Origin: Methanosarcinales archaeon
GTDB taxonomy: Archaea > Halobacteriota > Methanosarcinia > Methanosarcinales > Methanocomedenaceae
Direction of reading: 5' to 3'
DNA length: 23,355 nucleotides
Assembly (NCBI GenBank): GCA_023136155.1
Contig: JAGLRT010000037.1
Location: 1-23,355 of the forward strand
Positions 14,851 through 22,371 of the stretch are shown here, in pieces. How positions within the stretch are numbered: position 1 is the stretch's first letter; each line of letters begins with the position of its first letter. The notes under the pieces are model-generated. The model did no database searches, was not told the origin of the DNA, and was given only the letters and a program-made list of their open reading frames with translations. A program made the translations under genes and the position numbers.

Positions 14851-15290
14851 ATGTGTAAATGCCCTGCACCTGCCGTGAATAGTAATGCAACCTTTTGGCA
14901 GAACAACAAATCTCTTGTGTCCCATTACGGTACCACCAGCAGCCTGATCAAGACAAACTCAAATGTCAAACGATTCAATTGGTCCCTGCCAGTGCTACAA
15001 TTGTCATTGGGATATTAATGTATAGAAATGCTATTTATGGAAATGCTATCAAACAAAAATGGCATCCCAGATACGGTGTTACGAATGCCAGAATTGGGAC
15101 TGGAAGTTCGGGGGAAGATTGCCGTTCCTGCAAAGGATATAAGCATTCATCAGTTAAGGAGATTGATCTTAATAGTAATACCCTGCAGCTCTGCTGCGGT
15201 TGGGACAACCCATAGTCAATGCAACCTCAGCAGCCTGAGACATGAGATACCCCACAGCTCTGCTGTGGGGAGCTTCATTGGCTAAACCGG
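14851..15290 (+). other. Decayed region with two related hairpins and Cys-rich reading-frame fragments
   Basis: No intact conserved gene is visible. One hairpin is CTGCAGC-TCT-GCTGCGG near 15183-15199; a second, CCCCACAGC-TCT-GCTGTGGGG near 15251-15271, is perfect over nine pairs and followed by AGCTTCATTGG. The second resembles the right-end hairpin of IS200/IS605 (tnpB) elements, in which the stem overlaps the end of the coding frame. A 55-codon frame (14851-15018, MCKCPAPAV start, with a GGATG-like site upstream) and a Cys-rich frame with one internal TAG (14963-15142) overlap here; at most one can be real. A relic of a mobile element is the most likely reading, not proven. Confidence 0.35.
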
Positions 15291-15363
15291 CATCGACTTC
15301 CAAAAAAGTAGGATATTAACAATTAATGAAGAAACATTCATGACCTTGGGGACACCCACAAGC

Positions 15364-15387
15364 ATGAAAATAGTGATGTATTTTCAT
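15364..15387. repeat. 9-bp inverted repeat ATGAAAATA-N6-TATTTTCAT
   Basis: A perfect AT-rich hairpin in the gene-poor stretch 15290-15565. It could be a terminator or operator; nothing nearby decides between them. Confidence 0.4.
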
Positions 15388-15565
15388 ACCAAATTGTTGT
15401 CGATATGCAATCCGATTAATGCATAAGTTTGTCCTTCTCAATAAAATAGTCAGTCCTGCATTTATAAAAAAACAGAGAGTCTGTTAACCACAATATAGCC
15501 TCAACTATTATGAGAATGGTTTTGCAGAACTCTCAAGAGATTCACAAAATTTGTAACCCCATTGA

Positions 15566-15586
15566 AATCTAACATACAGTTAGATT
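15566..15586 (-). terminator. Hairpin just after the 31-residue gene
   Basis: AATCTAAC-ATACA-GTTAGATT is a perfect eight-pair stem with a five-base loop, five bases beyond the stop of the small gene at 15592. It is not followed by a T tract on the minus strand, so it may protect the 3' end of the mRNA rather than end transcription. Confidence 0.5.
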
Positions 15587-15591
15587 ATTAT

Positions 15592-15687
15592 TTACTTACT
15601 TTTAGGCACAGGAGCTTTTCTTGCTCGAAGTTGTTCATTGAATTTCTTCAATCTGTCTGTTTCGTCTTTTGAAACTTTTTCGGCCAT
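15592..15687 (-). CDS. 31-residue charged microprotein
   Basis: ATG at 15687 is preceded by GAGGTGA at ideal spacing, the strongest ribosome binding site in this region. The peptide is highly charged, with acidic and basic residues alternating: it starts MAEKVSKDETDRLKKFNEQL and ends with a Lys/Pro-rich tail. It is predicted to be one amphipathic helix with a basic end. It stands alone inside an otherwise decayed stretch, with a perfect hairpin right after the stop. I recognise no family. The binding site, codon quality and 3' hairpin together make a real gene likely. Confidence 0.6.
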   Translation of the reverse strand: MAEKVSKDETDRLKKFNEQLRARKAPVPKSK

Positions 15688-15907
15688 TTCATTTCACCTC
15701 TTATTTATAATTTCTACCCGTGCATCAGCACCAATTACTATGACGAGTATCACATTCAAGGTATTATACCATCTCAAAGCCTACAGTTACCTGCAATCAT
15801 GAAAATTGGTACATATATTATGTTGTATTGATTGTACATAAATATATATGATAATTACAAACGATTAACTCTCCCAAATTTTTTAAGATTACCACACAAC
15901 CAAAAGC

Positions 15908-16849
15908 TCATAAAAAATAATGTTTTTCACCAGCATGGAATGCCTCTATCAATGATGTATCGAAAATATCAGCCTCTTCCAGTTCACGTTCAATATAACC
16001 CAGCTTCCTCAAAACCGGCACAAAAGCCATAGCAGACTCAATATACTCCCTGGGAAGCGCAGCGCAATACCGTGGAGATATCTGGTAAACCTCCCTGATA
16101 AAATCCTCATCCACTACCTCAACCATTTCAGCCACCAAACGGGCCGCTCTCCCAGGCTCATCCTTGATAAGGTTCGAAGCATCTTCGTGAAGCCGCAGAA
16201 AATTCTCCACCAGCCCGGCCTGCCCTTTAAGCAATTCCCTGGACACAATAATACCATAACTGGGGTTCCATGGCCAGAGTGCTGACGGCGGGACTACAAT
16301 CTTCACATTACATGCACGCCCGGCAGCTACGGATAATGGCGGTGTACCAACAGCGGCGACAACCTCACCATCTGCCAGGGCATCTGGAATAAAATCAGCC
16401 CAGGGATAGTTCCTCACCCCGATTGAATCGGACAGGCCGTGACTGGCTAACAGATCCCTGATTATCACATCGTGTATCGAACCAGACGGCGGACAGCCAA
16501 TGTTTCCTCCCTTAAATTGTTCAAGAACAGATGCAATATTACCGCACAATTCATCAAACGTCTTGCTTTGCGGGGGGCCTATCATAACAGTGCCCTCAAC
16601 ATGACCGCCGCCCACACATATTATAGGTACACCCCTGTCAATACCTATCATCACAGGGGGAAGACCGATATAACCGATATCAACATCGCCTTTTGAGAGG
16701 GCTTCAACAATTGCAGGACCCCCACCGAACATATTCCATTCCGCGGTAAGTCCCAATTTTTCCTCAAGCCATCTGGTCCCCATTAATATGAAAGAAGTAT
16801 GGTAGAATGTTGAGAGATGCCCGATACGCAGTGTCTTGTTATTTTCCAT
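15908..16849 (-). CDS. NMT1/SsuA-type substrate-binding protein without signal peptide
   Basis: The 313-residue protein has the fold-type sequence of NitT/TauT (SsuA, THI5/NMT1-like) periplasmic binding proteins: LRIGHLSTFYHTSFILMGTRWLEEKLG, MFGGGPAIVEALSKGDVDIGYIGLPP, and VAAVGTPPLSVAAGRA. Yet it starts MENNKTLRIGHLS with no signal peptide or lipobox, so it should stay in the cytoplasm. No ABC permease or ATPase gene is adjacent. It could be a cytoplasmic ligand sensor, an enzyme such as THI5-like pyrimidine synthases, or an orphan whose signal was lost. The ligand cannot be told from sequence. Confidence 0.8.
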   Translation of the reverse strand: MENNKTLRIGHLSTFYHTSFILMGTRWLEEKLGLTAEWNMFGGGPAIVEALSKGDVDIGYIGLPPVMIGIDRGVPIICVGGGHVEGTVMIGPPQSKTFDELCGNIASVLEQFKGGNIGCPPSGSIHDVIIRDLLASHGLSDSIGVRNYPWADFIPDALADGEVVAAVGTPPLSVAAGRACNVKIVVPPSALWPWNPSYGIIVSRELLKGQAGLVENFLRLHEDASNLIKDEPGRAARLVAEMVEVVDEDFIREVYQISPRYCAALPREYIESAMAFVPVLRKLGYIERELEEADIFDTSLIEAFHAGEKHYFL

Positions 16850-16955
16850 ATATTATCATCAACTGCAATACCTTAAATAACACATTAATATAACCCCTGA
16901 TTTAACCTTCAACCAAAATAAAACTAAACTAACAATACGAAAAAAGAAAAATCCA

Positions 16956-16973
16956 GGCCATTGTACAATGGCC
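16956..16973 (-). terminator. 18-bp palindrome followed by a T-rich run
   Basis: GGCCATTGTACAATGGCC is its own reverse complement. Read on the minus strand it is followed by TGGATTTTTCTTTTTT, the form of a terminator for transcription coming from the CstA remnant. A further hairpin, CCTGAA/TTCAGG, lies at 16987-17000. Confidence 0.55.
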
Positions 16974-17009
16974 ATGTACCGAACAATCCTGAAAATTCAG
17001 GTTTTGCAC

Positions 17010-17477
17010 CTATATACTTGCTTTAATTTTCTTCCAGCTGGAAATAGTTTCAACCACCACAAGAAGCGACAGCACAAGTAAAACTATAACAGTACCGCCT
17101 AACAGGTAATTCCCGGCAGGAATAAGGTTCAAAGCCAGGGTCACCAATGCAGCAATCGTAGTCATCAACATGAAAATGGCCGGATATATAGTATATCTTG
17201 ACGGTTTTTTCAATCCAACAAGCCAGATTGTTACCACAAATAGCGCAAGAGCTGCTATCAACTGGTTCGCTGCCCCGAAAACCGGCCACATAATAGTCCA
17301 GCTATCAGTAAGAGCAAGCAGACCCGCCAGCACGACCAGGACCAATGTGGAAACATGCCTGTTATCCATTGCCTTTATTCCCAGCCCGCCACTTCCGAAC
17401 AATTCAGTGCCTACAAATCTGCCAAGCCTGCTGGCCGTATCCGGTGTGGTCATGACAAATGTCTTTATCACCATCAT
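17010..17477 (-). pseudogene. C-terminal fragment of a CstA (carbon starvation) transporter
   Basis: The 155-residue frame matches only the end of CstA family proteins: FVMTTPDTASRLGRFVGTEL near the start, then WTIMWPVFGAANQLIAALALFVVTIWL and further membrane helices. Full CstA proteins have about 480 to 700 residues, so most of the membrane core is missing. Upstream the frame reaches a stop within a few codons, and no CstA sequence is found to 17800. CstA imports peptides or pyruvate; this remnant can hardly transport. It ends in two hairpins typical of terminators. The tandem repeat CTAGCTACTG and a hairpin mark the broken side. Confidence 0.8.
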
Positions 17478-17492
17478 CCTATGCTGGAATTT

Positions 17493-17554
17493 CTAGCTAC
17501 TGCTAGCTACTGCTACCTTCGCTATTCATGAACCCGGAAACAGTATTCCCGGGT
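17493..17554. repeat. Tandem decamer and hairpin at the CstA breakpoint
   Basis: CTAGCTACTG occurs twice in tandem at 17493-17512. A hairpin, ACCCGG/CCGGGT extended by three further pairs on the minus strand, follows at 17532-17554. They lie exactly between the CstA fragment and the flavodoxin fragment, marking the junction. Confidence 0.55.
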
Positions 17555-17577
17555 GCTATTTTACTTTCCGTCAGATA

Positions 17578-17712
17578 TCAACGCTGTAATTTTACCGTAC
17601 GTTCAGCGGTCTGTCTCAACTATGCCCGGCAGCCTTCAACACTTGTTACACCCTCTGCAACGGCCTCGGTCATTCGCATGGTGTTACCGTACCTGGAATT
17701 GAAACCTTTCGG
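17578..17712 (-). pseudogene. Flavodoxin-domain fragment
   Basis: On the minus strand, NSRYGNTMRMTEAVAEGV followed by TSVEGCRA is the FMN phosphate-binding loop and first helix of a flavodoxin or WrbA-like protein. A TGA stands just before it, a TAG after CRA, and the frame continues (LRQTAERTVKLQR) to another TGA. Nothing of the remaining flavodoxin domain is found. It is a short relic in the same orientation as the CstA fragment. Confidence 0.6.
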
Positions 17713-17802
17713 TCATTTGGGAGTTTAGAAAAATAATGAATATCTTGATAGCCATACCATCAACTCCAGATAAATATAACCACAGATCAGTAATTACATA
17801 TT

Positions 17803-18645
17803 TCAACAATCTGCTGATAAAGGACTGTCAGTAGATATCCTGGAATAATACAGGTATTGCTGTGCATACCCTGCGTAAGGTCCGAAGTAACTGCGTGCAA
17901 ACTGTCCTATGGTATCATTCAATCGGCTAACAGGACCCCCCAGGTACTGACCATAATGTTCCTGCATCACAGAAAGGATATGAGTATCTGCAGGAAATGC
18001 TTCCAGTTTATCATATGCAAACAACAATACGCAGTCTGCAATCTTAGGCCCGATGCCCCGCACCCCCATCAATAGCTTGCGGGCCTCTTCGTACTCCATC
18101 TCGAATGGAGCCCCCAGGTCAAGTCCATCCTGGTCCACAAGCCTGGCCATTTCAAGAATGTTCCGTGCCCGAAAACCCAGTTTTGTCTGCTTCAAATGAT
18201 TTTCGGTAGTATGTGCCAAAATTTCAGCCGATGGAAATGAAAAATGTCCGCCAAGGTCATCGCCATACTGCCTGCATAGATTGGAAATTGAATCTTTAAT
18301 GCTAGGTATGGACTTGCAGCTTGAGGCCATATAAGAAACCAGGCACTCCCAGGGTTCCTGCCTGATGAGCCGTAATCCCCTGTATTTATGTATCAATGCC
18401 TCCAGCACAGTATCCCTTTTGATGGTGCTATAAATTCGGAGCATATCATCATCAAGCCTGAAATATCGCAATATACTATCCCTGCTAAGACTTGTCTGCA
18501 CCTCCAATCCCCCATCTACCTGACGAACATGAATAACATATCCAGCGACCACACCAACCCACCATTCCCCGGTACGCTGCCATCTGAACACCTGGCCGCA
18601 ATCAAGCGTATAATCAAGGTTGAAATTACTGGTACTGATATACAT
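17803..18645 (-). CDS. ogg: OGG1-type 8-oxoguanine DNA glycosylase (HhH-GPD)
   Basis: The 280-residue protein has the OGG N-terminal domain (LDYTLDCGQVFRWQR) and the helix-hairpin-helix GPD core LMGVRGIGPKIADCVLLFA followed by FPADTH. Lys201 and Asp220 correspond to the catalytic Lys249 and Asp268 of human OGG1, so it should excise 8-oxoguanine and cut the strand by beta-elimination. The Asn triad that contacts the orphan cytosine in the human enzyme appears as SSCKS here, so opposite-base recognition may differ. The start is the ATG at 18645; the TTG two codons upstream is unlikely. It is divergent from priS. Confidence 0.9.
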   Translation of the reverse strand: MYISTSNFNLDYTLDCGQVFRWQRTGEWWVGVVAGYVIHVRQVDGGLEVQTSLSRDSILRYFRLDDDMLRIYSTIKRDTVLEALIHKYRGLRLIRQEPWECLVSYMASSCKSIPSIKDSISNLCRQYGDDLGGHFSFPSAEILAHTTENHLKQTKLGFRARNILEMARLVDQDGLDLGAPFEMEYEEARKLLMGVRGIGPKIADCVLLFAYDKLEAFPADTHILSVMQEHYGQYLGGPVSRLNDTIGQFARSYFGPYAGYAQQYLYYSRISTDSPLSADC

Positions 18646-18733
18646 GTTCAAATTGATACCTGGTTTAATTAGTTATAAATCAGAGGTTTTGGTTTCAGGT
18701 TAAATATTTCTTTTTGTGATATATCGTGCGCCA

Positions 18734-18742
18734 TTTATATAT
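18734..18742 (+). promoter_or_regulatory. TATA box for the priS cluster
   Basis: TTTATATAT lies about 56 bases before the priS start and predicts a leader of about 30 bases. It is the best TATA element in the 148-base gap between ogg and priS and would drive the seven-gene cluster. Confidence 0.5.
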
Positions 18743-18793
18743 TTTTCACATAAACCAAAATATACATATTATCAGGTCAAACACATCTCCTGA

Positions 18794-19963
18794 ATGAATC
18801 TCAAAACAGTCCAGTTCATCAAATCCAGGTTCCAGGAACATTACCGCAAGGACCCGGTTTTGTCACCGCCAAATCTGGAACAGCGGGAGTGGGGATTCTT
18901 GATGTTCGATCCGGCATCAGGCATGCGCAGACACAAAGGCTTTGGAAGCACTCGTGAGATGCAGGATTATATTGCTTCAATGGTTCCAGCACATGTGTAC
19001 CATTCCGCAGCCTACTATGACCATCCGTCAGCCGGAACTATGAAGGAAAAAACATGGCTTGGTGCAGACCTGATATTTGATATTGATGCTGACCACCTGC
19101 CTGTAGAAACTGATTCATTCAGGGAAATGCTTGATTATGCAAAACAGGAGATCATTAAACTCATTTGTTTCCTGCTGGATGATTTCGGTTTCAAGGAAGA
19201 CAACCTGCACATCGCATTCTCGGGTGGCCGGGGGTACCATGTGCATGTACGCGACCCCAGTATATTGACACTTGACAGTGCACAGCGCCGGGAGATTGTT
19301 GATTACTTAAGCGGCACCGGCCTGGACATCGACCATCTCTTCAGGAAAAAATACGTTGTGGGTGACGATAAGAAATCAAAAACCCTTGAATTCCCGTCCC
19401 AATCCCAGGGTGGCTGGGGCAGACTGGTTAACCGTAAGCTGATGTGGCACCTGCAAGTGCTGGCCAGTGATGAAAATGCAGAACAAAAACTCATGGAATT
19501 TAAGAAAATCGGGAAGAAAAAAGCCCTTAAGATTATAGATGCCCTCAACAGTCCTGAGCATTTGGAACGACTCAAAAATGGTAAATTTGATGCATTGAGT
19601 TCAATCCCGGCAGAATTTTGGGATGATGCCCTGCACCAGATAGTGGGCGGCATCCAGGCGTATATTGACGAGCCTGTGACTGCCGACATAAAACGCCTTA
19701 TCAGGGCAGCCTCATCCCTGCATGGCAAATCAGGCATGAAGGTCGTAACGCTTACAGTGGATGAATTGGACAATTTTGAACCCCTGGTGGATGCTGTGGT
19801 TTTCGGGGATAATGAGATAATGATAAATGTTACCAAACCTACTACAGTTGAGATGATGGATAAAGAGTTCAAACTGGAAGAAGGGGGCCAGATACTGCCC
19901 GAATATGCAGCCATTTATTTAATGTGCCGGGGCGGCGCTGAATATGCAGGAGGTATGAAGTGA
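18794..19963 (+). CDS. priS: DNA primase small (catalytic) subunit PriS
   Basis: The 389-residue archaeo-eukaryotic primase catalytic subunit. FDIDAD (Asp96, 98, 100) is the metal-binding triad, SGGRGYHVH (143-151) the nucleotide-binding motif, and RAASSLHGKSGMK with a later DELDNFEPLVDAVVF completes the active site. It makes the RNA-DNA primers for both strands together with PriL, which is not in this window. The stop overlaps the start of the GINS gene (GTGA), so the two are translated together. Confidence 0.96.
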   Translation: MNLKTVQFIKSRFQEHYRKDPVLSPPNLEQREWGFLMFDPASGMRRHKGFGSTREMQDYIASMVPAHVYHSAAYYDHPSAGTMKEKTWLGADLIFDIDADHLPVETDSFREMLDYAKQEIIKLICFLLDDFGFKEDNLHIAFSGGRGYHVHVRDPSILTLDSAQRREIVDYLSGTGLDIDHLFRKKYVVGDDKKSKTLEFPSQSQGGWGRLVNRKLMWHLQVLASDENAEQKLMEFKKIGKKKALKIIDALNSPEHLERLKNGKFDALSSIPAEFWDDALHQIVGGIQAYIDEPVTADIKRLIRAASSLHGKSGMKVVTLTVDELDNFEPLVDAVVFGDNEIMINVTKPTTVEMMDKEFKLEEGGQILPEYAAIYLMCRGGAEYAGGMK

Positions 19964-20874
19964 AATACGAAGAGCTTACCCGCATACTTGAAGAGGAAAA
20001 GAAAAACATCCTGTCCAGGATATTACCTGAATTTTATTCAGATGTAAATGAGTACATCAAGGAACTGGAAATAGCTGACCAGAATATATCTAAAAGACAC
20101 TCTGAAGAAGCAGTACTTATCCAATATGAGATAAAGAACGCCCTGTCCACCATTGATAAAATATTCCAGAAACGTACCCGCAAGATTATCAAAATTGCCT
20201 CAGCCAGGGCTTTTTCAAAAACACCTGAAAATATCATCCACGATATTGAGTTTATGACTTCTCAGGAACAGGAGGTCTACCAACAGATGCGCAATGCTAT
20301 CCTGAAGTATAAGGATGCAAGTATTGAACCAATACTTGGAAATGATAGCGAACAGGCATCCGATGCCGCTTTGCAGGCACAGGATGCAAGCGCTAATACT
20401 TATACTGATGATAAGGGTACTCCACAGGCCAGTGAAGAAAAACATCTGACTGCCCCGGATGAAAATCCTGCCTATCCCCAACATGATAATATTGAAGTGC
20501 CTTCCCCGGCCATACCTGCAGAAGTTGAAATGCCGTCAAATATTAAAGTTAATACTGGAATAGAATCGGAAACGATAGTGGAAAATGAAGTACCCGAAGT
20601 GCCAGAACCACCTATTACTGTCCATACTTCTCCTTCCCATGATGAAAAACAAGACAAAAGCAGTGAATCCGAAAATCAGGAATCCGTGGAATTGGGCAAA
20701 AATGATATAAATAAAGAATACATTGTTGTGCGATTACTGAAGGACATCCCAGAATTTATGGGTGCTGATGGAAATACATACAATCCCGGTGTCGGCGACG
20801 TGGCTGTTTTACCGAAAGTAAATGGAAGAGCCCTCATAAAACGTAAAGTCGCTGTCCGGATAGAAAGTCCATGA
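19960..20874 (+). CDS. GINS complex subunit, Gins51 (Sld5/Psf1) type, with long acidic linker
   Basis: The 304-residue protein starts at GTG, four bases overlapping priS and preceded by AGGAGGT. Residues 1-~120 form the helical A domain (EEEKKNILSRILPEFYSDVNEYI...); ~250-304 form the small B domain (YIVVRLLKDIPEFMGADGNTYNPGVGD). A before B is the Gins51 order. Between them lies a ~125-residue linker rich in Glu, Pro, Ser and Asp, much longer than usual for archaeal Gins51 and presumably disordered. GINS joins MCM and RecJ/Cdc45 in the replicative helicase. Confidence 0.9.
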   Translation: MKYEELTRILEEEKKNILSRILPEFYSDVNEYIKELEIADQNISKRHSEEAVLIQYEIKNALSTIDKIFQKRTRKIIKIASARAFSKTPENIIHDIEFMTSQEQEVYQQMRNAILKYKDASIEPILGNDSEQASDAALQAQDASANTYTDDKGTPQASEEKHLTAPDENPAYPQHDNIEVPSPAIPAEVEMPSNIKVNTGIESETIVENEVPEVPEPPITVHTSPSHDEKQDKSSESENQESVELGKNDINKEYIVVRLLKDIPEFMGADGNTYNPGVGDVAVLPKVNGRALIKRKVAVRIESP

Positions 20875-20911
20875 CAATTTACATATAATATTAACAAAGG
20901 ATGAACTGCTT

Positions 20912-21190
20912 ATGAAAATGCCAACTAAGTTTAGGACACATTGCCCATTTTGCAAGACCCACACTATCCATACCGTGGAGAGGGTCAAGAAAGGAAAAGC
21001 ATCGTCCATGACACGAATCACCAGACAGAAACATAGACAGACAGGAATAGGTAATGCAGGAAAATTCTCAAAAGTGCCTGGAGGGGACAAGCCTACCAAG
21101 AAAGTGGCATTGAGATATCGATGTAATGTATGCAAGAAAGCCTACCAGAAGAAGTGTTTCAGATCAGGAAAGTTCGAACTTAAGGATTAA
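20912..21190 (+). CDS. rpl44e: 50S ribosomal protein L44e (eL42)
   Basis: The 92-residue protein holds a four-Cys zinc site, CPFC (11-14) and CNVC (71-74), and the GNAGKFSKVPGGDKPTKKVALRYRC core of eL42. eL42 sits at the E site of the large subunit. GGATGA upstream serves as ribosome binding site. It opens the translation half of the priS cluster. Confidence 0.97.
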   Translation: MKMPTKFRTHCPFCKTHTIHTVERVKKGKASSMTRITRQKHRQTGIGNAGKFSKVPGGDKPTKKVALRYRCNVCKKAYQKKCFRSGKFELKD

Positions 21191-21203
21191 GGAGTGAAGA
21201 TTA

Positions 21204-21383
21204 ATGCTACAAGAACCTAAAAGCAGATTTCTCAAGGTCAAGTGTAATGACTGTGAGAACGAACAGGTGATTTTTGGTAGTGCCAGTAGCAATGTAGTAT
21301 GTCAGGTGTGCGGGCGCACACTGGCAGAGTCCACTGGCGGAAAATCCATTGTCAAAACGCAAATTGTCGAAGTGCTTGAATAA
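21204..21383 (+). CDS. rps27e: 30S ribosomal protein S27e (eS27)
   Basis: A 59-residue protein with zinc-ribbon Cys pairs KCNDC (14-17) and VCQVC (33-36), and the eS27 segments EPKSRFLKVKC, VIFGSASSNVVC and GRTLAESTGGKS. It lies 13 bases after rpl44e with GGAG just upstream of ATG. It is nearly always found beside rpl44e in archaea. Confidence 0.96.
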   Translation: MLQEPKSRFLKVKCNDCENEQVIFGSASSNVVCQVCGRTLAESTGGKSIVKTQIVEVLE

Positions 21384-21398
21384 TTATCGGTGGATAAT

Positions 21399-22196
21399 AT
21401 GGAACGTAAAGGCTGGCCAGAACCTGATGAATTAGTCGTCTGCAGTGTGATGGAAGTAAAGGATTTTGGTGCATTCACTCATCTGGACGAATACGGGCAA
21501 AAAGAAGGCCTTATCCATATTTCTGAAGTGGCTTCCGGTTGGGTCAAATATATCAGGGACCATGTAAGAGAAGGGCAGAAGATTGTCTGCAAAGTCGTGA
21601 ATGTAGATCCGGACAGGCAACACATTGACCTGTCCTTAAAAGATGTTAACGAACACCAGCGCCGGGAAAAGATACAGAACTGGAAGAACGAGCAGAAGGC
21701 TGAAAAGTGGATGCAGTACGTGGCCGAGGTAAATAATATCAGCCCCGAAGATCTGGAAAAACTTATTGACCTGCTCTATGATGCATATGATAGCGTGTGG
21801 GATGCATTTGATGAGGCAATGCGAGACGGACCAGAACCACTTATTGAAGTAGGAGTGGACGAAAAGTATGCCCAAAGCATCAGTAAGATTGGTATAGAGA
21901 ATATCAAGATACCCCATGTGGAAATATCCGGGTATGTTGATTTGACGTGCCCGCTTCCCGACGGAGTGAATGTCATCAATAAATCCTTAACGGCTGCCGC
22001 CAAAATTAAAACTGCCCAAGATGTTGCAGTGGATGTCAGTTATGTTGGGGCGCCAAGATACAGAATACATGTTATTGCTCCAGACTATAAAATAGCTGAG
22101 AGCGTATTGAAATCGTCGGCCGATGCTGCTATTACAATTGTAAAGAAATCAAAAGGTACTGGCCTGTTCAACAGGCACAACGAAGCAAAAGCTTAG
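21399..22196 (+). CDS. Translation initiation factor aIF2 alpha subunit
   Basis: The 265-residue protein has an N-terminal S1 RNA-binding domain (ELVVCSVMEVKDFGAF, EGLIHISEVASGWVKYIRDHVREGQ, DLSLKDV), a helical middle domain, and the C-terminal alpha-beta domain that binds the gamma subunit (AAKIKTAQDVAVDVSYVGAPRYRI). It helps bring initiator tRNA to the ribosome. The ATG at 21399 is chosen over GTG at 21390 because GGTGG lies just before it and homologues begin MERKGWP. Confidence 0.96.
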   Translation: MERKGWPEPDELVVCSVMEVKDFGAFTHLDEYGQKEGLIHISEVASGWVKYIRDHVREGQKIVCKVVNVDPDRQHIDLSLKDVNEHQRREKIQNWKNEQKAEKWMQYVAEVNNISPEDLEKLIDLLYDAYDSVWDAFDEAMRDGPEPLIEVGVDEKYAQSISKIGIENIKIPHVEISGYVDLTCPLPDGVNVINKSLTAAAKIKTAQDVAVDVSYVGAPRYRIHVIAPDYKIAESVLKSSADAAITIVKKSKGTGLFNRHNEAKA

Positions 22197-22203
22197 GTGT
22201 GGC

Positions 22204-22362
22204 ATGGGACAGCATATCAACAAATGTGCACAATGCAGTAATTATACTCTAAAGGACAGCTGTCCTCTTTGCAGTGGATCAGCAATTAATCCCAGACCTG
22301 CACGTTTTTCACTTGAGGACAGGTACGGAAAATACAGGCGCTTGTTAAAAGCACAAAAGTAA
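22204..22362 (+). CDS. nop10: H/ACA ribonucleoprotein subunit Nop10
   Basis: A 52-residue protein with the Nop10 zinc motif KCAQC (8-11) and CPLC (20-23), then INPRPARFSLEDRYGKYRR, the segment that binds the pseudouridine synthase Cbf5. It works in RNA-guided pseudouridylation of rRNA. It starts seven bases after the aIF2 alpha stop with GGTG upstream, and its place after aIF2 alpha is the usual archaeal order. Confidence 0.96.
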   Translation: MGQHINKCAQCSNYTLKDSCPLCSGSAINPRPARFSLEDRYGKYRRLLKAQK

Positions 22363-22371
22363 GAGAATTTG

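Noticed and set aside
14895..15285. Two overlapping plus-strand frames of 106 and 85 codons treated as genes.
   Set aside because: No family match, no binding site, and overlapping in different frames; they lie in a region that looks decayed.
17528..17728. A 66-codon plus-strand frame beginning MNPETVFPGAILL.
   Set aside because: It is the shadow of the flavodoxin fragment on the other strand and has no motif of its own.
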